Shown: piece after piece, positions 9,886-17,287 of the stretch
Position numbering within the stretch: the stretch's first letter is position 1
Layout: the number at the start of each line of letters is the position of its first letter
Origin: an uncultured Eubacteriales bacterium
GTDB taxonomy: Bacteria > Bacillota > Clostridia > Oscillospirales > CAG-272
NCBI GenBank assembly: GCA_934393265.1
Contig: CAKRQL010000017.1
Coordinates: 1 to 56,931 of the forward strand
Direction: 5' to 3'
DNA length: 56,931 nucleotides
Program-made: the position numbers and the translations under genes
The notes under the pieces: model-generated
What the model was told of the DNA's origin: nothing
The model's database searches: none
The model's input: the letters and a program-made list of their open reading frames with translations, nothing else

Positions 9886-12800
9886 TCAGTTATTTTCGCC
9901 TTGCGTCTTTGGGGGCTCCTCATCCGACTTAAGCGTCGGAAGATTGAACTCGGAGCGTTTTCTCGTTATCTCGGCGTTGATAGCGTCTATATATCCGTTC
10001 ATGGAGTCGGCGGGCACGGCAGAGTCATTGACGACCGCGAGGAACGCGAACTTCATGTATCTTCCTATAATATAGGAGCCGGGATAGTTTACGATGGATG
10101 CCATGTGAGTTATCTGGTCCTCTATTGCGGCGCGCTCAGACGCTGTCCACGAGAGGTTCTTTATCGCGTTGATATTTGCGGCATTGTACTTCGCGGAGGG
10201 TCCTATGAGAGCGACCATTTTATTACCGTAGTCAGCCTCGACCTCTGCGCTGGTCTGCCACTGCATATACTGCCATGCCGCGAGAGTGTTCTCACAGCCG
10301 TGGAGCATTACCGACGCCGTGATACCGGCTATCGAGCTGTAATCATAGGTTCCGTCCTCGCGCACCGTTCCGGGCAGAGAGGAAAACTCCCACATTCCCT
10401 GAATTTCGGTAGCGTAAACCGTCAGCTGGTTATAAAGGCTCGAATAATCTCCGACGACTATCGGCATTTCACCGGTTCTGAAACGGTTTGCCGCGTCGTA
10501 GGTTACCGGGAACGAATAGTCGGTGTACCAGCTGCACACGCGCTCAAAGCTCGCTATCGCTATATCCGAGTCGAGGTCTATCTTCGAGCCGGCGTACTGC
10601 GTATTATCGGGATACTTCCACATGTTGCCGCCCGCCTGATATATCATGAACTCAAGGGCGAGGGTGTAGTTGATACCTATATTCATGTTGTTGGACTGGA
10701 GAACCGGGAGAAGCGCAAGGAGCTCATCCCACGTCTCGGGGACCTCTACTCCGAGATTCGCGAGGATGTCCATACGGTAGAACATCATCGAGAAGCCCAT
10801 CTCCTGCGGTATACCGTAGGTGACGCCGAGAAGCTGGACGGTATCCATAGCTGCCTTTACATAGTTACCGTCGACTGCCTCGTCAAAGTGATTGGAGACA
10901 AACCTGAGCCCCTCCTCACCGCGGTACTCGGTCGTATTCTCGTAATCGCCGTTTTCTCCCTTATAAGTATAATAGGTGGTGTTGAATACGGCATTGTCCT
11001 CGTCGGAGAGGAGCGGGTCGTTTCCGCTTATACCGACGACGGCGTCGCGTATCGCATAGTTTATGACGTCTGCAGAGCCGAGACCCATGTAGACGTCGGG
11101 GCCCTTACCGGAAAGAATCGACGGAAGGAGAGTTCCCCCCGTAACGAGCTTCAGCGTTACCGCAACTCCCGTGCTCTCGGTAAAGCCGCCCTGTGCATCT
11201 ATCATGGTACGCCATATCTGCGACTGGTCGCGTCCGGTGGCGAGCCATACGTTTATATTCGGGGTATCGGGATCGGGGACGGTCGTCAGTCCCATGTTAT
11301 CGTAATCGACGATGAACGAATAGAAGAACGACTGTATCTCAAACCAGAGAGACCGGAAGAAGCCGGCGTTTGCCTTCGGAATGACGCTGTCATCGCTGTC
11401 TGCGGGGATAACGCTTATCGAGTCGACCATCATGGAGCTGCGCTTTGAGCTGTTGACCCATGTACCGAGGGTACCGAGGTATGACTTCATGGTCGAGAGG
11501 TTTCTCGCTATATTGTCGCCGTAATCCGAGCCCATCGTATCAAGGAGGACGGCAACCGTTTTCAGCGTCGCTATATGCGAGCCGTCGGTCTTACAGAGCT
11601 TTACAAACTCCTCCTTGACAGCCACAAGCTCCTTCGCCTGAACAAGCAGGTTATAGAGGACATCGGGCATTATCTCGTCGAACTTGTAATCGCGGTATTC
11701 GTCCGGCTCACTACCGGTGAGCTGAAGTATTTTCAGGTAGCAGTCATTGACTACATTAAGGGAATTTTCAACGCGCTGTATGAGCTCCTTCAGGGTACCG
11801 AGCGAGCACTCGAGAACAAGCGTATACTCAACCCCCTCCTCAAAATAGAACTCAAACTCGTTTCCGTCTCCGTCGGCTACCACCGTCGACTGCCACTCCT
11901 TACTGTAATTGAACTGGCAGTTGTATGCCTCGGCAAACGGGACCGTCGCCGTCCCGTCCGGGAGACCGTAGTCTCCTCCGGCGAGCTTCAGCGTCCGGCA
12001 TATATACATACCCTGGAGGGCGTCCTGCTTATATCTCATGGCGAGCTTATAGAGTCCGGTCTTGTCAACGGAGAATCTGTAAGCTGCCCACTGCCCTACC
12101 GTGCTGTAGCTTGTTTCGCCTATTACGTTGTAGAGCTGTGCCTTTGATGCTACGGGGAAGGTCGCGGCGGAGGTATTGTCGTTGGAGGCATTTACCGAGG
12201 AGTCGGAAACCATGTCCGGGAACTCCGCCTGTATTGTGGTTATCTTTCCGCCTGTTGCGGGAGCGTAGCCGTTCGCCTCGTAGTTCTTTCTTACATTCGC
12301 GTAAGAATCGAGAGTGTCCTCCTCGCTGTCCGCGGGGACGAGGGTTATGCTCTTTATCATGACAGGCTCACGCTGTGCGGCGAGGGTCAGAGTGTGCGAG
12401 CCGTTCAGAAGATAGAACTGGAAATAGCCGTGATAGTATCCGGTGGTATCCTGAACATAATAGCTCTGCCAGTCGGCAACCTGCTCCGACTGCGGAGCCA
12501 TTGAGTTACCGTTTATATCCTGCTCTATTCTGTAAGTGGTGACGGTGCGCTTTCCGCCCTTGACGAGGGTTACTATCTTGAAATAGCCGTCCTCGCGGGT
12601 CTCATAGCTGACATCGTAGCCGTCGGCAACGCCGGGTGCCTCGCTCGTCTCGGTCGAATGGGCGGCATATCTCCACGTCTTTGAGAGGGATATATAGCTC
12701 GCCTCGGAGAACGGGACGGTATCGTCAATACGGAACTTGCGCTCGATGGTGCTTATGCTACTCTCATCGGTGACGCAGGAAAAGTATTCGATGCTTATGT

Positions 12801-13203
12801 AGTAAAGGCTGTCGGCGCCGTCGGGGATATTGAAGTGCCATGTGACACTTCCGGTGGCGGGAAGATACAGGGTATTCTCCCAGTTGTCACCGAAGTTTTC
12901 CCACTTCGACTTATCCTTGTCGTAGGATGTGCGGGCGGCAGACTCGGACGCCTTCTGAGCATTTCCCGTAAAGGTCATGATGTCGACAGGTATCCTTGTC
13001 ATTCCCGGACGCAGAAGCTTTCCGTTCTCGGCAATGTACGAAGCATAGGATTCCGCATTCACAAGCGACTTCATTTCGTCAAGGCTTGAGGACGTGTCAT
13101 CCGGCTTGTACTTTGCCGCGGAAGTCGTGAACCCGAGAGCACCCATAAGAAGCGTCACGGAAAGAACAAGACATACGGCTTTCCGGAACAGGGGTCTTTT
13201 CAT
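9886..13203 (-). CDS. Giant extracellular solute-binding protein with N-terminal carbohydrate-binding-like modules
   Basis: A 1105-residue exported protein, more than twice the usual 420-550 residues of a sugar-binding protein. Signal peptide at residues 8-30 (LVLSVTLLMGALGFTTSAA). Residues 40-300 and 310-600 form two beta-sandwich-like regions (for example GQWAAYRFSVDKTGLYKLAM in the second, and the phrase 'VDSISVIPADSDD' echoing 'IKSITLVPADSEED' of the first), resembling CBM6/35 jelly rolls; the second carries a helical insertion. From about residue 645 (NINVWLATGRDQSQIWRTMI) to the end is a type-1 solute-binding fold. No lipobox Cys is seen after the signal peptide, so anchoring is unclear; residues 620-640 (FFRSLWFEIQSFFYSFIV) are hydrophobic. 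The start at 13203 follows GGAGGAA; the upstream extension is rejected. First gene of the operon. Confidence 0.85.
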   Translation of the reverse strand: MKRPLFRKAVCLVLSVTLLMGALGFTTSAAKYKPDDTSSSLDEMKSLVNAESYASYIAENGKLLRPGMTRIPVDIMTFTGNAQKASESAARTSYDKDKSKWENFGDNWENTLYLPATGSVTWHFNIPDGADSLYYISIEYFSCVTDESSISTIERKFRIDDTVPFSEASYISLSKTWRYAAHSTETSEAPGVADGYDVSYETREDGYFKIVTLVKGGKRTVTTYRIEQDINGNSMAPQSEQVADWQSYYVQDTTGYYHGYFQFYLLNGSHTLTLAAQREPVMIKSITLVPADSEEDTLDSYANVRKNYEANGYAPATGGKITTIQAEFPDMVSDSSVNASNDNTSAATFPVASKAQLYNVIGETSYSTVGQWAAYRFSVDKTGLYKLAMRYKQDALQGMYICRTLKLAGGDYGLPDGTATVPFAEAYNCQFNYSKEWQSTVVADGDGNEFEFYFEEGVEYTLVLECSLGTLKELIQRVENSLNVVNDCYLKILQLTGSEPDEYRDYKFDEIMPDVLYNLLVQAKELVAVKEEFVKLCKTDGSHIATLKTVAVLLDTMGSDYGDNIARNLSTMKSYLGTLGTWVNSSKRSSMMVDSISVIPADSDDSVIPKANAGFFRSLWFEIQSFFYSFIVDYDNMGLTTVPDPDTPNINVWLATGRDQSQIWRTMIDAQGGFTESTGVAVTLKLVTGGTLLPSILSGKGPDVYMGLGSADVINYAIRDAVVGISGNDPLLSDEDNAVFNTTYYTYKGENGDYENTTEYRGEEGLRFVSNHFDEAVDGNYVKAAMDTVQLLGVTYGIPQEMGFSMMFYRMDILANLGVEVPETWDELLALLPVLQSNNMNIGINYTLALEFMIYQAGGNMWKYPDNTQYAGSKIDLDSDIAIASFERVCSWYTDYSFPVTYDAANRFRTGEMPIVVGDYSSLYNQLTVYATEIQGMWEFSSLPGTVREDGTYDYSSIAGITASVMLHGCENTLAAWQYMQWQTSAEVEADYGNKMVALIGPSAKYNAANINAIKNLSWTASERAAIEDQITHMASIVNYPGSYIIGRYMKFAFLAVVNDSAVPADSMNGYIDAINAEITRKRSEFNLPTLKSDEEPPKTQGENN

Positions 13204-13274
13204 TGAACGATTCCTCCAGATTAAATACTCGTCTGCGGGGCGTGCTGAGTGCACGCTCCTTAAGATCATTTAGA

Positions 13275-13303
13275 ATTATAACACACGCGGGAACGAAAGT
13301 CAA
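13275..13303 (-). promoter_or_regulatory. Sigma-A promoter of the ABC transporter operon
   Basis: On the minus strand TTGACT (13298-13303) and TATAAT (13275-13280) are separated by 17 bp, 71 bp upstream of the solute-binding protein start. The transcript would begin near 13268 with a leader of about 65 nt. Confidence 0.8.
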
Positions 13304-13375
13304 TAGCGGGCAGAGCCGTCGCGTGCACCGTTTTCGCGCATTGAGCGGAGTTTAGTTACCATTTTGTGGGATTGT

Positions 13376-13506
13376 GTAAATAATAGTTTACGTGCTTTTT
13401 GCAGAGCGTTCGCATTTGAAAACGTAATGTAAATTATTTTTACCCAATAATACGGCAAAAAGCCCTTATTTTGCGAAAAAACAGATTTGCAGTAAATATA
13501 ATTTAC
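13376..13506. promoter_or_regulatory. Three GTAAA-N5/6-TTTAC palindromes (candidate operators)
   Basis: Copies at 13376-13391 (GTAAATAATAGTTTAC), 13429-13443 (GTAAATTATTTTTAC) and 13492-13506 (GTAAATATAATTTAC). Their centres are 52.5 and 63 bp apart, that is five and six helical turns at 10.5 bp per turn. They lie about 70-200 bp upstream of the -35 box of the transporter operon, so an activator or a looping regulator is a reasonable inference. A further TTTGTG/CACAAA inverted repeat lies at 13548-13566. Confidence 0.55.
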
Positions 13507-13822
13507 ATTTTTCCTACTATTTCCACATTGAGGGCAACAAGAATACATTTGTGCACTTTACACAAAAGCGCGGGGCTAATTTCTACATATACAACATCCC
13601 ACTGTGTATTCCCGGGGATTAGTACGAAAAAGGGGTGATTTGTGTACATGGTGCGCCGGTATGTGGTGAAAAAGGCAAAAAAGTGCGATAGAGCAGTGCT
13701 TCACAAGAGCTGAAAGCAACAAAAAACGGTGCATGGAGCCGGTAATGGGCAGCTGCACCGCAATTGCGCGATTATAATATGAAATCCGCTGTGGCGAGCG
13801 GTTTACCCGGGTGGCGGTAAGC

Positions 13823-13955
13823 CCGGAAAATCCGGGGCGAAACCGCGGAAAATCCGGGAGGAAATTCAGTGTGGGCTCACTGAATTTCCGGAGTGAAAAT
13901 TCAGAGTTAGCCAGCTGAAAAACCGGGGTGAAAATTCAGAGTGTTCCCCGGATTT
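13823..13955. repeat. Structured intergenic element with nested inverted repeats
   Basis: AAATCCGGGG (13828-13837) pairs with CCCCGGATTT (13946-13955). Inside, GGAAATTCAGTG (13860-13871) pairs perfectly with its complement at 13878-13889 around a 6-nt loop. A GTGAAAATTCAGAGT motif occurs twice (about 13892 and 13928) and CGGAAAATCCGGG twice (about 13824 and 13846). The element lies just after the end of nifU on the minus strand. The stretch 13507-13822 shows no gene. Confidence 0.5.
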
Positions 13956-14017
13956 GCGGCGCGAGGTCGTAAAAAAAGCGGGTAACCGATGCAAAAAGTC
14001 AGGCGGCAGGCAGGTGG

Positions 14018-14446
14018 TCAATGCCCTTCCCCGTCGGTGTCACACGCGCTCGCAAGCTCGAAATCTATCGGTCTGCCTATCTTACGGTAATAGTCCGCAA
14101 GGGCGCTCTTTATAGCCTCCTCTGCGAGGACGGAGCAATGTATTTTTACCGGCGGGAGACCGTCGAGAGCCTCGACAACCGCCTGATTTGTAAGCTCAAG
14201 CGCCTCCTTTACGGTATGTCCCTTTATGAGCTCGGTTGCCATTGAGGATGTGGCAATAGCCGCGCCGCAGCCGAAGGTTTTGAATTTACAGTCGGTTATG
14301 ACATCGCCATCATCTATTTTCAGATACATTTTCATTATATCGCCGCACTTGGCATTTCCGACCTCGCCGACGCCGGAGGCGTCCTCTATCTCCCCGACGT
14401 TGCGCGGGTTCATGAAGTGGTCCATTACCTTTTCGCTGTACTGCAT
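14018..14446 (-). CDS. nifU: Fe-S cluster assembly scaffold, NifU/IscU type
   Basis: A 142-residue IscU-fold scaffold on which iron-sulfur clusters are built before transfer to apo-proteins in the cytosol. The three cluster ligands are present: Cys34 (GNAKCGD), Cys60 (KTFGCGAAIA) and Cys104 (KIHCSVLAEE); the Asp after Cys34 is also kept. An additional Cys53 is not part of the standard set. The length matches the single-domain NifU of Clostridia, without the C-terminal Nfu domain. It follows nifS by 86 bp and has a good ribosome site (AGGAGAA), so the two genes probably form one transcript. Confidence 0.93.
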   Translation of the reverse strand: MQYSEKVMDHFMNPRNVGEIEDASGVGEVGNAKCGDIMKMYLKIDDGDVITDCKFKTFGCGAAIATSSMATELIKGHTVKEALELTNQAVVEALDGLPPVKIHCSVLAEEAIKSALADYYRKIGRPIDFELASACDTDGEGH

Positions 14447-14532
14447 ATATCTTTTCTCCTGTCTGATTTTGGTTTATTTATCCGGTGTTTCTTTTTCGGT
14501 TTCTGCGTTGTTGTCTTTTTTTGCGGGTGAGC

Positions 14533-15750
14533 TTATCTTATCTTTGAGACCTTGCCCCAGTGCTCCCGGTCTCCTCCGCGCTGTGCCTCCTCCCAGAGGG
14601 GGCTCATATCGCGCAGCCTTTTGACTATCGGGGGGAGCTGCTCTATTATATAATCGACGTCCTCTTCTGTCGTCTCATGCGATATTGAGAGGCGGAGGGA
14701 GCCGTGTGCCTTTTCGTGCGGAACGCCTATCGCGAGCATGACATGCGACGGGTCGAGCGAGGCGGAGGCGCAGGCAGAGCCTGTCGACGCCGCGATACCG
14801 GCTATATCGAGCCATAGAAGCAGGCTCTCCCCCTCGATAAAGTCAAAGCGGATATTTACGTTGCCGCAGACGCGCTCTGTACGCGAGCCGTTGAGGTAGG
14901 AATACGGTATTTTCGATGTAAGCTCGTCTATAAGTCTGTCGCGCATTCTCGCGACGCGGGGATTGTCGGAGAGACGCTCGTCGGCTATTTCCACAGCCCT
15001 TGCGAGCCCTAAGATATACGGGAGATTTTCGGTTCCGCCTCTTCTGCCGCGCTCCTGCCCTCCGCCGTCAATGAGGTTCGGGAGCACAAGACCGCGACGG
15101 ACATAGAGAAGTCCTATTCCCTTCGGGGCATGGAGCTTATGACCCGAGACAGAGAGCATATCGACGCCGAGCGCGGGAATGTCGATTTTTATATTGCCCG
15201 CCGCCTGTACTGCATCGGTAAACATAAGTGCGCCGTGCTCATGTGCGATTTTTGTGATCTCGGCTATCGGTTGTATCGTTCCTATCTCGTTATTTACGTA
15301 CATTACGGCGACAAGGGCGGTCTCGTCGGTTACGGCGGCGCGGAGCTCGTCCATATTGACTATTCCGTCCGGAGTTACGCCTACGTACGTGACGGTATAG
15401 CCTTCTTTTTCGAGGGCGGCGCAGCTGTTCAGGACGGCGTGATGCTCAATTTTCGTTGTGACTATATGCGTTCTGCCGGATTTACGCTTCATGAGGGCGG
15501 CGCCGGACTTCACAGCCCAGTTATCCGACTCTGTTCCGCAGGAGGTGAAATATATCTCGCGGGGCTCACAGCCGAGGGCGGCGGCTATACGCGCCCTCGC
15601 GCCGTCGAGGGCCACCTTTGCGTCTCTTCCTTTTTTATGGAGGCTTGAGGGGTTGCCGTAAAGCTCGCAGAATGCGGGCATCATAGCCTCCCTGACCTCG
15701 GGGCTTACTGCGGTGGTCGCCGCGTTATCGGCGTAGACAAATCTTGCCAT
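14533..15750 (-). CDS. nifS: Cysteine desulfurase NifS (class I)
   Basis: A 405-residue PLP enzyme that takes sulfur from cysteine and passes it to the NifU scaffold encoded downstream. The PLP lysine is Lys205 in SVSGHKLHAPKG; His103 (EHHAVL), Asp179 (FTDAVQAAG) and the ATTAVSP start of the fold are present. The sulfur-accepting Cys327 lies in GSACASASLDPSHVM, a class I (NifS/IscS) loop. The start at 15750 (MARFVYADNAATT) matches the family start; a 53-residue upstream extension is rejected as it is Lys/Asp-rich and non-homologous. The leader from the promoter at 15921-15949 to the start is about 160 nt. Confidence 0.94.
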   Translation of the reverse strand: MARFVYADNAATTAVSPEVREAMMPAFCELYGNPSSLHKKGRDAKVALDGARARIAAALGCEPREIYFTSCGTESDNWAVKSGAALMKRKSGRTHIVTTKIEHHAVLNSCAALEKEGYTVTYVGVTPDGIVNMDELRAAVTDETALVAVMYVNNEIGTIQPIAEITKIAHEHGALMFTDAVQAAGNIKIDIPALGVDMLSVSGHKLHAPKGIGLLYVRRGLVLPNLIDGGGQERGRRGGTENLPYILGLARAVEIADERLSDNPRVARMRDRLIDELTSKIPYSYLNGSRTERVCGNVNIRFDFIEGESLLLWLDIAGIAASTGSACASASLDPSHVMLAIGVPHEKAHGSLRLSISHETTEEDVDYIIEQLPPIVKRLRDMSPLWEEAQRGGDREHWGKVSKIR

Positions 15751-15920
15751 GCTTTTTTCCTTTTCCTGTTTTCGGGGTATATCCCCGGCTTTTTCTTTGT
15801 TTATTACCGAAAAATCGCAGTCTTTCTGCGGGATATCGTTTTTTTCGGCAAAAAAATCATTGATTCTCCGTAATGGTGCGTCGTTTTTCCTTGCCGGACA
15901 TTCAGACACGCAACGGGTAT

Positions 15921-15949
15921 ATTATATACGGTTTCCCGCTATTTTTCAA
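15921..15949 (-). promoter_or_regulatory. Sigma-A promoter of nifS-nifU
   Basis: Minus strand TTGAAA (15944-15949), 17-bp spacer, TATAAT (15921-15926). No IscR-like gene is nearby. The 160-nt leader holds a small GGGG-ATATA-CCCC hairpin near 15775 but no riboswitch I recognise. Confidence 0.72.
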
Positions 15950-16020
15950 GCTTTTTCTTTTATTTCTGCCGTCGTGCGGGTTAAAAATGCGTCCAAAGCC
16001 GTGCTGCAGACATTTATTTA

Positions 16021-16049
16021 TTGACAAAGCGACGAAAAAAATGTATAAT
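16021..16049 (+). promoter_or_regulatory. Sigma-A promoter of the ROK kinase gene
   Basis: A consensus TTGACA (16021-16026), a 17-bp spacer and TATAAT (16044-16049), ending about 51 bp before the start codon. Confidence 0.85.
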
Positions 16050-16100
16050 TCTCTTCGGGGCATTTTCCCCTTACGGTCTCTTATGAAAGGATTTTATAAT

Positions 16101-17093
16101 ATGAAGTATACAATAGGCGTCGACCTCGGCGGTACGAACATTGCCGCCGGGCTGTGCGACGAGGACTTACGGATAGTTGACAAGGGCTCGGTCCCCACTC
16201 GTGCGGAGCGGGAGAACGAGGAGATAATACGCGATATGGCGTCGCTCGTCGGGGATATTCTCTCCCGCAACGGGCTCACCCCATCCGACATCGAATATGT
16301 CGGAATTGCCTCTCCCGGAACGGTCAATGCGAGAACCGGAATTGTCGAATACACAAATAATCTGCACTTCTACAATTTCCCGCTTGTTGAGGTTTTCAAG
16401 AAATTTCTGCCCGTAGAGCGGGTATATATCGCCAATGACGCGAATGCCGCCGCGCTTGCCGAGGCGCTCGCGGGTGCCGCGGCGGGTACCCGCTCATCGG
16501 TCATGATAACTCTCGGCACAGGTGTCGGCGGCGGGGTCGTAATTGACGGGCGGCTCTTTGAGGGCGGGGTCAACACTGCCGGCGCGGAGCTCGGGCACAC
16601 CGTGATAGCCGCGGGCGGGCGTCTCTGCTCATGCGGGCGGCGCGGGTGCTTTGAGGCTTACTCCTCCGCAACGGCACTCACGGCGGCAACGCGGGAGAAG
16701 CTGCGCGAGCTGTCGATAAAGAAAATCCCCACAAGGCTCGAGGACCGTGCAAAGGCGGAGGGCAAGGTTTCGGCGCGGACTGCATTTGACGCTATGCGGC
16801 TCGGCGACGAGTACGGCAAGGAGCTCGTTGACGAGTACATATACTACCTTGCGGCGGGAATTACGAACATGATAAACATATTCCAGCCGGAGGTGCTCAC
16901 GATAGGCGGCGGTGTTTGCAACGAGGGAGACTATCTCCTAAAGCCCCTGCTCCGTATAGTCGACCGCGAGCAGTACACGCGCGACAATGCAAGAAAGACA
17001 AGGATAATGATAGCGAAGCTCGGCAATGATGCCGGAATTATCGGTGCGGCGGGGCTCGGCAAGCAGAGCGAGAGCGCGCGAAGCGCGCAGTGA
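16101..17093 (+). CDS. ROK-family sugar kinase (glucokinase-like)
   Basis: A 330-residue cytosolic kinase, most likely glucokinase, phosphorylating glucose with ATP. The phosphate-binding motif is GVDLGGTNIAAGL (residues 5-17), the catalytic region NDANAAALAEA contains the general-base Asp, the adenosine region is LGTGVGGGV, and the ROK zinc motif is ELGHTVIAAGGRLCSCGRRGCFE. The start ATG at 16101 has GAAAGG in front of it; the longer frame upstream crosses the promoter and is rejected. The last residues (SARSAQ) and the stop codon are encoded by a dispersed repeat element, so the native C-terminus may have been altered. Confidence 0.9.
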   Translation: MKYTIGVDLGGTNIAAGLCDEDLRIVDKGSVPTRAERENEEIIRDMASLVGDILSRNGLTPSDIEYVGIASPGTVNARTGIVEYTNNLHFYNFPLVEVFKKFLPVERVYIANDANAAALAEALAGAAAGTRSSVMITLGTGVGGGVVIDGRLFEGGVNTAGAELGHTVIAAGGRLCSCGRRGCFEAYSSATALTAATREKLRELSIKKIPTRLEDRAKAEGKVSARTAFDAMRLGDEYGKELVDEYIYYLAAGITNMINIFQPEVLTIGGGVCNEGDYLLKPLLRIVDREQYTRDNARKTRIMIAKLGNDAGIIGAAGLGKQSESARSAQ

Positions 17094-17125
17094 AATACGG
17101 CTTGCGCCGTGATGTGGTTAGTTTT
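17071..17125 (+). repeat. Dispersed hairpin repeat, copy A
   Basis: AAGCGCGCAGTGAAATACGG and the following CTTGCGCCGTG match 27121-27151 with one difference. It begins inside the ROK gene, provides its stop codon, and continues to a TTAGTTTTTGA remnant that resembles the TTAGTTTTGAGCAC segment of the other copies. Confidence 0.7.
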
Positions 17126-17144
17126 TGATAATTTAATACAATAA

Positions 17145-17190
17145 AAACACGGTAGAGCCGTTTCGGATGCGGGCTTTACCGTGTTTTTTT
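17145..17190 (+). terminator. Intrinsic terminator of the ROK kinase gene
   Basis: ACACGGTAGAGCC pairs with GGCTTTACCGTGT (one G-U pair) around an 11-nt loop and is followed by seven T residues. Confidence 0.85.
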
Positions 17191-17287
17191 ATGTTTTTTG
17201 GGTAGTCGCTTTTTTCGGAGGGTATCACCCGCACAGGGGATTATCAGGCGGGGCGGCAATTGCTCCGCCGAGGGGTTCTGCAAGCTG

